Assembly: GCA_007280935.1 (NCBI GenBank) | Contig: QYQK01000101.1 | Span: 1 to 38,178 of the forward strand | DNA: 38,178 bases | Direction of reading: 5' to 3' | From: Opitutales bacterium | Lineage (GTDB): Bacteria > Verrucomicrobiota > Verrucomicrobiia > Opitutales > UBA953 | Part shown: piece after piece, positions 24,556 through 35,571 of the stretch | Numbering within the stretch: position 1 is the stretch's first letter | Layout: every line of letters starts with the position of its first letter | The notes under the pieces: model-generated | The model's input: only the letters and a program-made list of their open reading frames with translations | Database searches by the model: none | What the model was told of the DNA's origin: nothing | Program-made: the position numbers and the translations under genes

Positions 24556-27237
24556 ATGTCGCCTGAATCCGAATCTGCCGCCATCAACCTCCGCCGTTCC
24601 GCCTTACAGCACGGTTTGGCGGGCGAGGCCTCTTTGGCTGATGAATTCCTGTCTCGCGCCAAAGCCTTCTTGGCGGAGTCTCGCGAAATTCAATTGGCCG
24701 CCCATCGGGCAGGCGCACCCGGCGGCGAAGTCGCTCGATTACGCTCAGATGCGATTGATATCATTTTCGACGCACTTTTCCTAAGGGCCGGTCCGTTGGT
24801 GTCGCAGATTTCCCTGGTGGCTACCGGTGGCTATGGGCGAGCGGAGCTTTGTCCCTTAAGCGATATCGACCTTTTAGTTTTGGTGCCCGCCCATTCGGCC
24901 GAAATTAAAGCCTTGGTCGAAGTGATCTTATACCCGTTATGGGATTTGGGGCTTAAGGTTGGTCAATCCGTCCGGACGGTGACGGAGGCGACAAGTTTTG
25001 CTCTCGACGATCTGCATATGCGGGTCGCGCTTCTGGAAACACGTCTGCTTTGCGGGAACCCTAAGTTGTTCGATGATTTGGAAGCCAAGTTATCGTTGAT
25101 GCTGAGCGGACAGGCTTGGCAGCCTTTCGCGAAGTTGATTGTCGAATCCCAACGTCGTCGTCGGGAAAAGACGGGCGGGAGCGCTTATCTTCAGGAGCCA
25201 GATTTAAAAGTAGGCGTCGGCGCGCTTCGTGACGTCCAAGGCTGCGTTTGGTTGGCCCGCATCGCTCGTGGCGTCTCGGGGCCAGCCGGCCTCGCCTCCA
25301 CGGGCTTTTTGCCCGCTGGTGATTTTCAGAAATTTCTCGAAGCTCGGGCCTACCTGTTGCGCTTACGATGTGAACTGCACTTCCAGGTCACACGACCCAC
25401 CGAACACTTGTCTCTTGAGCGTCAAGATACGGTTTCCGCCGCTTTGGGGTATCAAGGAAGCCTGACGGAGCGCATCGGGTCCATGATGCGCGAATACTTC
25501 GATGCCGCGGACCATGTCCGTCGCTGCGTTGAAATTATTGAAGGTACGGTGATGGGTGAGCCCGAACCGGAGGGCTGGGGCGAGCCTTTGACTATGGATG
25601 GTTTTACGATCGTTCCAGGCGGAACGGCGTCGGCGCAGCATCGGCTTATTTTTGAAGAAGATCCTGGCCGATTAGTAAGATTGTTCCGCCTTTGCCAAAT
25701 CCACGAAGCCCGGCCAGGAAGAACTTTATCTCTTTTGGTTCGTGAGCGCGCCCATCTGCTTACCCCGCAGATCGCTCTTTCCGAGGCCGCTGCTAGTTCG
25801 TTGCGTGCCATGCTCACTGATGGCGGGCATGTCCATAGCGCTATCAATGCCTTGCGGGAACATGATCTGTTATACCGCATCGTTCCCGAATTCGCCGGCC
25901 TGCACTGCTTGGTTCAATTCGAATTCTATCATCGCTGGACCGCCGACGTTCATACGTTGCGCTGCCTGTGGGAACTCGATGAGATTTATGCTGGCAAGTC
26001 TCCCATCGATCAGAAATACCGCGAGGTCGTCTTGGGTTCGGAATCTCCTTCACTGCTTTATGCAATTCTTTTCCTGCATGACATCGCAAAGTCGGGCGGT
26101 ATCGAAGGCCATGCGGAAAGAGGTGTGCCCATCGCTGATGTCATCTTGGAGCGTTTGGGCTTTGATACCCGGGAGCGTCTTATCGCCTGCGGCGTCATCC
26201 GGCACCACTTGGTGATGGGTCTCTACTGGCAACGTCATGATGTCGATGACCCTGTTAATATTGAGCGTTTCGCCCGTTTAATGGGCGATGAACAAGTTTT
26301 ACGAAGCCTCCATGTGCATACACGTTGTGATGCCCGAGCGACCTCGCCGGATCTGTGGACAGATTTCAAAGACGGCCAACATTGGACTCTCTATCGCCGC
26401 ACCTTAGCGAAGTTGGCGGGCGAAGATGAACTCAGCGCCACTGCCATTACCGCCGAACTCCGTGCGGCGACCGCTAAAATTATAGGCAATCGTTTGCCCG
26501 GCGATGAAATCGAAGCGCATTTCACCGAGATGCCCAAGGGTTATTTCCTGCATGCCTCGCCGGAGGATGCTGCCCACCATTTATTGATGATTCACCAGCT
26601 CATCGCTTCGGTGTCCGAGGCGGATGGCGAAATCTCGCTTCGTCCGATTGTCGAATGGTTCGATGATGTGGGATCTTCCCAGCCTTCGGTGACCGTCGTG
26701 ACTTGGGATCGCGCTGGTCTCTTCAGTCGCATGGCCGGCGCTTTCGCCGTGGCGGGTATTAATATTATTTCTTGTCGGGCGTTCTCCCGGACGGATGACG
26801 TGGCCATCGACTTCTTCAAGGTCGTCTTGCCTCCCGGCAAGGAGTTAGCAGCGCAACAACGTTTTACCGAAGCTCTGGCTAAATCCTTGGTCGAGGGGTC
26901 CGATTTGCTAGACGAGGTGGCCAAGGAAGAAGCGCACGTGCTGCTGACTGCGCCGCGTCGGAAGACTTACGTGCCTTTGGCGGCCAAGGTGGAGGCCTAT
27001 TTCGAGGAAGATCTCGACCGCACCGTGATTGAGTTACAGTGCAATGACCGCTTGGGCTTGCTCTTCCGGGTCGGGCGAACAATTCGCGAGGCCGGTTACG
27101 CGATTACTTTCGCCAATGTCGCGACCGAACAGGGGTTTGCCATCGATACTTTCTACCTTACCCCGGAGCGTGGCCTGGCTACCGTCCCGCATACGGTCGA
27201 GGCTTTGGCTGGGGCGTTGCGGGAAGTGGTGTCATGA
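24556..27237 (+). CDS. glnD: [Protein-PII] uridylyltransferase / uridylyl-removing enzyme
   Basis: A bifunctional cytosolic sensor that uridylylates PII when glutamine is low and removes UMP when it is high. The 893-residue product has the full architecture. The nucleotidyltransferase motif GGYGRAELCPLSDIDLL is at 91-107. An HD domain has H508-D509 in FLHDIAKSGG, plus the GHAERG segment. ACT domain 1 is at about 709-785 (TWDRAGLFSRMAGAFA) and ACT domain 2 at about 823-893 (CNDRLGLLFRVG). The common GGYGRGEL/PYSDIDLL motif is slightly changed (RAEL, PLSD), but the two catalytic aspartates remain. Neither glnB nor glnA is in this window. Confidence 0.95.
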   Translation: MSPESESAAINLRRSALQHGLAGEASLADEFLSRAKAFLAESREIQLAAHRAGAPGGEVARLRSDAIDIIFDALFLRAGPLVSQISLVATGGYGRAELCPLSDIDLLVLVPAHSAEIKALVEVILYPLWDLGLKVGQSVRTVTEATSFALDDLHMRVALLETRLLCGNPKLFDDLEAKLSLMLSGQAWQPFAKLIVESQRRRREKTGGSAYLQEPDLKVGVGALRDVQGCVWLARIARGVSGPAGLASTGFLPAGDFQKFLEARAYLLRLRCELHFQVTRPTEHLSLERQDTVSAALGYQGSLTERIGSMMREYFDAADHVRRCVEIIEGTVMGEPEPEGWGEPLTMDGFTIVPGGTASAQHRLIFEEDPGRLVRLFRLCQIHEARPGRTLSLLVRERAHLLTPQIALSEAAASSLRAMLTDGGHVHSAINALREHDLLYRIVPEFAGLHCLVQFEFYHRWTADVHTLRCLWELDEIYAGKSPIDQKYREVVLGSESPSLLYAILFLHDIAKSGGIEGHAERGVPIADVILERLGFDTRERLIACGVIRHHLVMGLYWQRHDVDDPVNIERFARLMGDEQVLRSLHVHTRCDARATSPDLWTDFKDGQHWTLYRRTLAKLAGEDELSATAITAELRAATAKIIGNRLPGDEIEAHFTEMPKGYFLHASPEDAAHHLLMIHQLIASVSEADGEISLRPIVEWFDDVGSSQPSVTVVTWDRAGLFSRMAGAFAVAGINIISCRAFSRTDDVAIDFFKVVLPPGKELAAQQRFTEALAKSLVEGSDLLDEVAKEEAHVLLTAPRRKTYVPLAAKVEAYFEEDLDRTVIELQCNDRLGLLFRVGRTIREAGYAITFANVATEQGFAIDTFYLTPERGLATVPHTVEALAGALREVVS

Positions 27238-27283
27238 CGTGTTCTGTCCCTTGCATCTCCAGGGAAAGTGGCTTAACTTTGTT

Positions 27284-27889
27284 ATGTTTCCCATGCGTAC
27301 CCTGCCTACCCCCCTTAAGGCTCTTGCCCTCCTGGGCCTATTAATCGCTCCACTCTTCGCCGCTGACTCCAAACCTATGACGAACCCTCCTAAACTTGAA
27401 AAGGCCATGTTCGGCGCCGGTTGCTTCTGGGGGGTCGAATATCAATATGCGAAGATTCCGGGCGTACTTGAGGCCTTCAGTGGTTACGCGGGCGGTAATA
27501 TCGAAAACCCGACCTACGAAGATGTCTGTAGCCATACCTCGGGACATGCTGAGGTGATTCAAGTCACGTTTGACCCCGCTAAGATCAGCTACCGCAAGTT
27601 GGTCGAATATTTCTTCATCATGCATGACCCCACTCAGGTCAATCGCCAGGGGCCAGATGTCGGGGACCAATACCGTTCCGTGATTTTCACCTATTCGCCG
27701 GAGCAGAAGAAGGTCGCCGACGAAATCAAAGCCCGCCTCACGACGGCCAAGACTTTTGCCAAGCCTATTGCGACCAAGATTGAAGAGGCTCCTACTTTCT
27801 GGAAAGCCGAGGCCTACCATCAGAAGCATTACGCGTTGCGAGGTACTCGGCCTTATTGCCATCTCGTGTCTTTCGCCGAGGAGAAGTAA
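27284..27889 (+). CDS. msrA: Peptide methionine-S-sulfoxide reductase with signal peptide
   Basis: This enzyme repairs oxidised methionine (S form). The 201-residue product has the MsrA active site GAGCFWG with catalytic C47, and the conserved GYAGG, YRSVIF and EAYHQ segments. A hydrophobic N terminus (about 8-26, ending LFAAD) suggests export to the periplasm; the ATG at 27284, or 27293 three codons later, gives this form. An internal ATG at 27377 would give a cytosolic version. A C-terminal YCHLV segment holds a second cysteine that may act as the resolving residue. It is 46 bases after glnD and five bases before the likely GTG start of rarA. Confidence 0.93.
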   Translation: MFPMRTLPTPLKALALLGLLIAPLFAADSKPMTNPPKLEKAMFGAGCFWGVEYQYAKIPGVLEAFSGYAGGNIENPTYEDVCSHTSGHAEVIQVTFDPAKISYRKLVEYFFIMHDPTQVNRQGPDVGDQYRSVIFTYSPEQKKVADEIKARLTTAKTFAKPIATKIEEAPTFWKAEAYHQKHYALRGTRPYCHLVSFAEEK

Positions 27890-27894
27890 ATTTC

Positions 27895-29253
27895 GTGGCC
27901 GAACGGCGATCAGGATCCAAGGGGGCGCTTCCTGGTTTTGAGCCGGTGGCAGACGAAGCTTTGCCTTCGCGTCGAAGACCGTTGGCTGCCCGCATGCGTC
28001 CGACCTGCCTCGCCGAAGTCGTAGGGCACAAGGGCTTGCTCGGTAGCGAGGCTTTACTGCCTCGCCTGATTAAAGCCGACAATTTTGGTTCGCTGATATT
28101 TTACGGTCCACCCGGCTGTGGTAAGACCACGCTGGCGGAAGTCATCGCCGCCGAGACGCAATCCCAGGTGGTCAGGGTGAACGCGGTTCTTTCCGGGGCC
28201 GCAGAATTGCGCGAGGTTCTTTCGGAGGCCCGCCGACATCCTGAACGCAAGACCGTCTTGGTGGTCGACGAGATTCATCGCTTCAACAAAGCCCAACAGG
28301 ACCTTCTCTTGCCCGATGTCGAATCCGGGGTGGTTCGCCTCATCGGCTGCACTACCCATAATCCGGGGCTTTATGTCGTCCCCGCGTTGTTGAGTCGCAG
28401 TCACCTTTTTCGCCTCGACCCGCTGACGGTGCCTGAAATTGCGGCCTTCCTTGGGCGTGCTTTGACGGAGAAGGAAAACGGCTTAGGCGCTTTGGGTATC
28501 AAGGCCTCCGATAAGGTACTCCAGTTAGTCGCTGAAATGGCTTCGGGCGACCTTCGGCGGGCGCTTAACTGTTTGGAGACGCTGGTGTTATCCGCCCCGG
28601 CCTTGGGGACGGTGACGGATGAAGCGGTCGCTTCGTTCGCCCGGGAGCGTCGCATCCGTTATGACGACGGGGGCGATGATCATTACGATACGGCCTCGGC
28701 TTTCATAAAATCTCTCCGCGGGGGGGATCCCGATGCAGCCTTATATTGGATGGCGTTGATGCTCGAGGGCGGCGAAGAGCCACGTTTTATCGCCCGACGT
28801 CTCGTGATTTGCGCGTCGGAAGATATCGGTCTGGCGGATTCCCGTGCTTTGGGCGTGGCCGTAGCCGCTTTCCAGGCTTGCGAGATGGTGGGTGCTCCCG
28901 AATGCGAATACGCTTTGGCGCATGCGGCACTCTTTTTAGCCCTTTCCCCTAAGAGCAATAGTGCGACGACCGGCATCGCCGCCGCCAAAGAGGCCGTTCG
29001 TACCCAACCTCGCCAGGAGGTCCCTTTGCATCTGAAGGATTCTCACACGCAAGTCGCCCAGCGCCTAGGGCAGGGTGGCACGTATCGTTATAGTCACGAA
29101 TATACTGAGGGCATCAGCGGGCAGGATTATCTTTCTAAGCCGTTGGCTCTTTATCAGCCCGGCGAAGCCGGAGCCGAAGCCCAGATCGCCGAACGTCTGG
29201 TCCGTTGGAGGGCCCTCAAGGCTTCCATCCGCCAGAGGGAAGGGCAGTCGTGA
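27895..29253 (+). CDS. rarA: Replication-associated recombination protein A (AAA+ ATPase)
   Basis: A clamp-loader-like AAA+ protein of the RarA/MgsA/WRNIP1 family that acts at stalled replication forks. The product shows PLAARMRP (29-36, the typical family opening), GPPGCGKTT (Walker A, 71-79), [14 protein letters not shown] (Walker B, 123-136), a sensor with GCTTHNP and the C-terminal segments [12 protein letters not shown] and [10 protein letters not shown]. The start is uncertain. GTG 27895, five bases after the msrA stop, keeps PLAARMRP and is preferred; an ATG at 27856 would overlap msrA. Family members usually have PEN/TTEN where this has TTHN, so the sensor is slightly changed. The stop overlaps the next start by four bases. 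Confidence 0.93.
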   Translation: MAERRSGSKGALPGFEPVADEALPSRRRPLAARMRPTCLAEVVGHKGLLGSEALLPRLIKADNFGSLIFYGPPGCGKTTLAEVIAAETQSQVVRVNAVLSGAAELREVLSEARRHPERKTVLVVDEIHRFNKAQQDLLLPDVESGVVRLIGCTTHNPGLYVVPALLSRSHLFRLDPLTVPEIAAFLGRALTEKENGLGALGIKASDKVLQLVAEMASGDLRRALNCLETLVLSAPALGTVTDEAVASFARERRIRYDDGGDDHYDTASAFIKSLRGGDPDAALYWMALMLEGGEEPRFIARRLVICASEDIGLADSRALGVAVAAFQACEMVGAPECEYALAHAALFLALSPKSNSATTGIAAAKEAVRTQPRQEVPLHLKDSHTQVAQRLGQGGTYRYSHEYTEGISGQDYLSKPLALYQPGEAGAEAQIAERLVRWRALKASIRQREGQS

Positions 29254-30254
29254 GTAAGGTCGCAGCCCGGTTGCCTTGGTTTGGCCCAGGCAAATTCCCG
29301 CTCTATCTCGCCCCGATGGCGCGGCATACCGATGTGGCTTTTCGTCAGCTTTGTAAGGAGCAAGGGGCCGACGTGATGGTGACCGAATTCGTCCAATCGG
29401 AGGCGCTCATCCGAGACAATGCCAAAGCTTGGGAAATGGTTGATTTTACCGAAACCCAACGGCCGATGGGCGTACAAATCTTCGGAGCGACGCCGGCTTC
29501 CATGGCCAAGGCGGCCCGGCTGGTCTGCGATCGGATGAAGCCGGATTTCCTCGATCTGAACTTTGGCTGTCCCGCCCATAAGGTCATCGAACAGAATGCG
29601 GGCTCAGGGCTTTTACGCTGCCCGCCGTTGCTCTACGATTTGGTAAAAGCGGTTAAGGATTCGATTCCAGATGTACCGCTTACCGCCAAGATGCGGATTG
29701 GTTGGGATTATTCGACCATCGTCGCCGTCGAAGTGGCTGGCCGGCTGGAGGAGCTGGGCGTCGAGGCGATCGCGGTCCACGGCCGGACCAAAGAGCAGGG
29801 GTATTCCGGCACAGCCCATTGGGGTTGGATCGCGCAGGTCGCCGCCGCCGTAAATATTCCCGTGATCGGCAACGGGGATATCAAAGACGGCGTTTCGGCG
29901 CTTCTTCGTCAGAGCGAGTCCGGTGTGTCTGGGTTGATGATCGGACGAGCCGCTTTAGGTAATCCTTGGATTTTCGGGCAAATTAAAGCCGCCCTCGCCG
30001 GTTCGGCCGACGCCTTGCCCGTGATCGGTACCGCCCAGCGCTGGGATTGTATGCTCCGCTTGGCGGAATTAACCATCGACGTGCACGCCCCGCGACTGGG
30101 TTCGCGCGATGTGCGTTGGATGCTCGATCGGTTGCATCCTTTGACGCATGGCCTGCCTGGTTCGCGTAAATTACGGGATCAACTTCGTCACTGTTTAACG
30201 CTTGACGACTTACGTCGCCTTCGGGACACGCATCTTTCTGCATCCATTGCATGA
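29250..30254 (+). CDS. dus: tRNA-dihydrouridine synthase, DusB-like
   Basis: An FMN enzyme reducing specific uridines in tRNA. The 334-residue form starts at a GTG that overlaps the rarA TGA in GTGA, a classic translational-coupling arrangement. It shows YLAPMARHTDVAFRQLC near the start, the catalytic C107 in LNFGCPAHKV, AVHGRTKEQGY for FMN and phosphate contact, and GNGDI plus GLMIGRAALGNPWIF. The TIM barrel fits the DusB group, although the usual KGAGS/GSALL wording is here QNAGSGLL. An in-frame ATG at 29205 lies inside rarA and is less likely. The spacer to dnaA begins just after its stop. Confidence 0.94.
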   Translation: MSKVAARLPWFGPGKFPLYLAPMARHTDVAFRQLCKEQGADVMVTEFVQSEALIRDNAKAWEMVDFTETQRPMGVQIFGATPASMAKAARLVCDRMKPDFLDLNFGCPAHKVIEQNAGSGLLRCPPLLYDLVKAVKDSIPDVPLTAKMRIGWDYSTIVAVEVAGRLEELGVEAIAVHGRTKEQGYSGTAHWGWIAQVAAAVNIPVIGNGDIKDGVSALLRQSESGVSGLMIGRAALGNPWIFGQIKAALAGSADALPVIGTAQRWDCMLRLAELTIDVHAPRLGSRDVRWMLDRLHPLTHGLPGSRKLRDQLRHCLTLDDLRRLRDTHLSASIA

Positions 30255-30609
30255 AGGAATCACCCTATTCATAGGGCATCGGTAATTATGTGTCATCTGT
30301 GCAACAAAAACTTCACTTTCTTATCTACAGGCTAAGTGTTAATAACCTGTGCAGGGCTTGAACTTGTGCGGGCCCGGTGCGCCTTCATCAATGGGGTCAG
30401 ATTTGTCTCCCCACAGATCGAAAAAAGCCGTCGGTGAGGGTCACTTAATTTAAATACTTAAACACACTACCTAACTTTATTAATCACAACGATTTACAGA
30501 TTGATTTTACCGGGCGCTTTGGCCAGTCCCAGACCTGTAGCTTCGGACTTCCACCCTCTTTAACTTCCCTTTTACGAAATTAAACCACTTTCAGGCTTCC
30601 AAATCGCCT
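30255..30609 (+). other. 355-base spacer upstream of dnaA, candidate replication origin or dnaA control region
   Basis: No gene is visible here. The first part carries two DnaA-box-like sites (30321-30329 and 30337-30345). The middle (about 30441-30511) is strikingly AT-rich (ATTTAAATACTTAAAC and TTTATTAATCACAA), as expected of an unwinding element. Position directly before dnaA suits an origin or an autoregulated dnaA promoter. Only one site is near-consensus, there is no dnaN or gidA nearby, and no box cluster, so origin status is unproven. Confidence 0.4.
30321..30345. promoter_or_regulatory. Two DnaA-box-like sites in inverted orientation
   Basis: TTATCTACA (30321-30329) differs from TTATCCACA at one base. 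TGTTAATAA (30337-30345) matches the reverse-complement box TGTGGATAA at seven of nine positions. They are seven bases apart and lie about 265-290 bases before the dnaA start. They could support DnaA autoregulation or origin binding. Confidence 0.4.
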
Positions 30610-32001
30610 GTGAACAACCTTCCTCAACCTTCCCCCTTTCCTATGGCCAGCCCTGACAGTCATCTTTCCCTTTGGGAGACCGCTAAATCCGAACTTCGTA
30701 ACACTTTTTCCCGTGCCGACTTCGATACGTGGATTTCTACCTTACAGCCGCTCGAGATCGCCGAAGGCAATGTGCTGGTGCTCGAAGCTCCTTCCGTCCT
30801 CACGGAGGCTTGGGTGAACAGTAACTACGGCGAAGTGCTCCGTCGTCAGCTGACGCTCGTGGCTGGACGTAACATGGACTACCGCTTGACGGCATCAATC
30901 GACGCTTCGCGTCAACTGCCGCCCGTGGCCGCTCCGGCTTCCCGGGCTACGCGCCAGACTTCGGTTTCTCCGCCCCCCGCCATCAAGGCCAATAATACTT
31001 TCGAGAATTTCATCGTTGGTCCGGAAAATGAAATGGCCCACGGCGCTTCGCTCGCGGTCGCCAAGGAGCCTGGTCATTATTACAACCCGCTGTTCATCCA
31101 TGGTCCGACCGGTCTGGGTAAGACGCACCTGATGCATGCCATTGCGCATTCAGTCTATGCCGCTAATCCGCAGGCCCGGATCGCTTATATTTCTTCCGAA
31201 ACTTTCACCAACGATTTCATCACGGCCCTGCAGTCCGGCAGCGTGGCTCCGTTCCGCCGCCGTTATCGCGAATTGGATCTGCTGCTCATCGACGACATTC
31301 ATTTCCTCGCTGGCAAGGAGTCGACGCAGGATGAATTCTTCCACACCTTTAACGAGCTGCATAATAACCATAAGCAGGTAGTGCTCACGAGCGATCGCCC
31401 GGCTTCGGAAATCGCCAAACTCCAGGAACGTCTGGTTTCTCGTTTCCAATGGGGGATGGTGGCTTCCATCCAGGCCCCCGGCCTCGAAACCCGTATCGCC
31501 ATCCTGCGCAAGAAAGCCGCCGCCCGTGGCCTCGAACTTCAGCCTGAAATCGCTGAGTTTATTGCTTCCCGCGTTTCCCGGAACGTCCGTAACCTCGAAG
31601 GTGCCGTTACGCGTATCGTCGGTCTAATGGGCATGACCCGTAAGCCGCTCGAAATCGCTCAGGTCGAGAAATTGCTGCACGATATCCTGGTCGAAGAAGC
31701 CAGCCATACGCTTACCGCCGAAGTGATTCAGCGTAAGGTCGCCGAGCATTACCGCATCCAGATGTCGGACATGACTTCCAAACGCCGGATGCAGAACATC
31801 GCTTTCCCACGTCAGGTCGCCATGTACCTCTCGACGCAGCTCACCGGTATGTCCCTCGTATCGATTGGCCAAGTTTTCGGTGGTCGCGACCACGGTACCG
31901 TCATTCACGCACGTAAGACGGTGGTGAATCAGATGGAAGTCGATGCTAACGTCCGCCGCACGGTCGAGTATCTGCGCGGTCAGTTGTCGATGAATCGCTA
32001 A
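30610..32001 (+). CDS. dnaA: Chromosomal replication initiator protein DnaA
   Basis: The AAA+ initiator that binds DnaA boxes and opens the origin. The 463-residue product has all four domains: domain I (about 10-95, LWETAKSELRNTFSRADFDTW), a short Pro/Ala linker domain II, the AAA+ domain with Walker A GPTGLGKTH (165-173) and Walker B LLLIDDIHF (D228-D229), and domain IV with the DNA-binding signature GGRDHGTVIHA (424-434). The track start is a GTG at 30610; an ATG at residue 12 (30643) is an alternative. The gene is followed by a strong terminator. It lies among dus, DUF4870 and thiC, not next to dnaN/recF. Confidence 0.97.
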   Translation: MNNLPQPSPFPMASPDSHLSLWETAKSELRNTFSRADFDTWISTLQPLEIAEGNVLVLEAPSVLTEAWVNSNYGEVLRRQLTLVAGRNMDYRLTASIDASRQLPPVAAPASRATRQTSVSPPPAIKANNTFENFIVGPENEMAHGASLAVAKEPGHYYNPLFIHGPTGLGKTHLMHAIAHSVYAANPQARIAYISSETFTNDFITALQSGSVAPFRRRYRELDLLLIDDIHFLAGKESTQDEFFHTFNELHNNHKQVVLTSDRPASEIAKLQERLVSRFQWGMVASIQAPGLETRIAILRKKAAARGLELQPEIAEFIASRVSRNVRNLEGAVTRIVGLMGMTRKPLEIAQVEKLLHDILVEEASHTLTAEVIQRKVAEHYRIQMSDMTSKRRMQNIAFPRQVAMYLSTQLTGMSLVSIGQVFGGRDHGTVIHARKTVVNQMEVDANVRRTVEYLRGQLSMNR

Positions 32002-32018
32002 GCCGTCTTTCCAGACCT

Positions 32019-32047
32019 AAAAAGCCCGATGTTATTTCGGGCTTTTT
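32019..32047. terminator. Bidirectional terminator after dnaA
   Basis: AAAAAGCCCGA / TCGGGCTTTTT with a seven-base loop, flanked by A and T runs, 18 bases after the dnaA stop. It also faces the end of the convergent DUF4870 gene. Confidence 0.92.
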
Positions 32048-32067
32048 TGTGTTCAGGCCGGCTGGGG

Positions 32068-32421
32068 TCAGAGCATCCGCACGGTGAGGGGAAATTTATA
32101 AACCTTTCCTTCAGTGGCTTTGACTAGGCCGATGATCGTGAAGACGAGCCAGAGTGCCGCTAGGACCGCCAGCAGCACGAAGCCAATTAGGATTAAGCAA
32201 AGGATGCCCGAAACTATCGCATAGATGAGAAAGCTGAGCTGGAAATTCAGCAGTTCACGGCCTTGGGCATCAATAAAGGCACTTTCATCTTTCTTTACTA
32301 ACCAGACGATCAGGGGTCCGATGAGGGAGAAGCCGCACAGGCTCAGCACATGCATGATGATCCCGAGGTTTTTTTCGTCTTGGGTGGGAATGGGGTTGGC
32401 GGGGAGAGATGGAGCTTCCAT
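32068..32421 (-). CDS. DUF4870 / Tic20-like small membrane protein
   Basis: The 117-residue product has a short Pro-rich N terminus, then DEKNLGIIMHVLSLCGF, GPLIVWLVKKDESAFIDAQGRELLNFQLSF and a long hydrophobic double span, ending in a KATEGKVYKFP tail. This matches the DUF4870 family, whose function is unknown. Three or four membrane segments are expected. It converges on dnaA across a shared terminator and points away from the thiC riboswitch. Confidence 0.9.
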   Translation of the reverse strand: MEAPSLPANPIPTQDEKNLGIIMHVLSLCGFSLIGPLIVWLVKKDESAFIDAQGRELLNFQLSFLIYAIVSGILCLILIGFVLLAVLAALWLVFTIIGLVKATEGKVYKFPLTVRML

Positions 32422-32534
32422 GGGTCATTTAAAGTCACAAGGCGATGGTTGGGCGAGTCTTTCTGGCAAACGTGAGCATGGACTTGCTTCCATCGGGAGG
32501 TCGGTCTTGATAAAGACGTTCCTTCCAATTCTTT

Positions 32535-34614
<2,080 letters not shown>

Positions 34615-34695
34615 GCGTTGAGCAGGAATGCCGGCCAGGCTCACTGCTGCGAGGCAGTCAGTCAGGTCGTTTTCTTCTCCTTTTTTACCTCATCG

Positions 34696-35502
34696 ATGAG
34701 TTCTGTCCCCGCCAAGAAATCGGCCACCGCGTGGTATGACTCGCCGTTATATTATGACATGGTTTATGCCGATTATACGCCCAAGGAGACGCGTTTTATC
34801 GAGGGGATCATGCAACGTCATGGCCCGAAGCTGACGGGCCCGATGCGCGTGCTCGAGCCAGCCTGTGGGTCAGGTCGGCTACTCGAATCCTTGTCCGCTC
34901 GCGGACATGTGGTCCACGGTTTTGATTTGAATAAGCATCAGATTGCTTTCGCCAAACATCGTCTGAAGGAGAAAAAACTGCAGGGCAGGGTGTGGCGGGA
35001 TCGGTTACAGGATTTTTCCGTACCGAAGGGCGCCAAGTTTGATGTGGCCCATTGCTTTGTCAGCACGTTCAAATACATCGACACCGAAGCCGGTGCGCTG
35101 AGTTCGCTGCGTCGCATGGCCGCGGTGCTCCGTCCGGGCGGGTTACTGCTGATTGGCATTCATCTGACGGATTATAAGAATTGCCCGCCCGACCACGAGC
35201 GCTCGATTGGGCGCAAGCCTGGGGTCCGTGTCGTCAGTGACACTTGGTCTGAACCTGCTAATCAGAAGAGCCGCACCGAAGCCATGCGTACCCGGATGCG
35301 GATCACGGAAAAAGGTAAGACGCGGATCGAGGAAACATGCTGGGATTTCCGTACTTATTCGCCTGCCGAGGTCCGGGCGCTGCTGGCCAAGGTGCCGGCG
35401 CTGAAACGCGTCGCGATGCATGATTTCCATTACGACCTTGAGTCTACGCGGAAACTTAATCTGGAGTATTCGGATATCATCTTCGTCCTGCGTAAAAGCT
35501 AG
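34696..35502 (+). CDS. Class I SAM-dependent methyltransferase
   Basis: The 268-residue product has motif I VLEPACGSGRLLE (52-64), an acidic motif II HGFDLNKHQ, and a motif IV region around FDVAHCFVSTFKYID with GGLLLIGIHLTDY after it. The N terminus (ATAWYDSPLYYDMVY) is the common substrate-cap opening of small-molecule methyltransferases. No signal peptide is present. The substrate is unknown. The ATG at 34696 is preferred over the ORF extension beginning at 34618, which would add residues read from the post-thiC spacer. It is 81 bases after thiC and may or may not share its transcript. Confidence 0.85.
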   Translation: MSSVPAKKSATAWYDSPLYYDMVYADYTPKETRFIEGIMQRHGPKLTGPMRVLEPACGSGRLLESLSARGHVVHGFDLNKHQIAFAKHRLKEKKLQGRVWRDRLQDFSVPKGAKFDVAHCFVSTFKYIDTEAGALSSLRRMAAVLRPGGLLLIGIHLTDYKNCPPDHERSIGRKPGVRVVSDTWSEPANQKSRTEAMRTRMRITEKGKTRIEETCWDFRTYSPAEVRALLAKVPALKRVAMHDFHYDLESTRKLNLEYSDIIFVLRKS

Positions 35503-35571
35503 GATTCGCGACGTAGCCGGCAGGCGTTGCTTATCCTTGTCACTTACTACGGCTTGCGTCAGCTTAGCTCG

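Noticed and set aside
34643-34658. Hairpin ACTGC...GCAGT after thiC as a terminator
   Set aside because: The stem is only five base pairs and the T-rich stretch begins more than ten bases later, so it is too weak to call.
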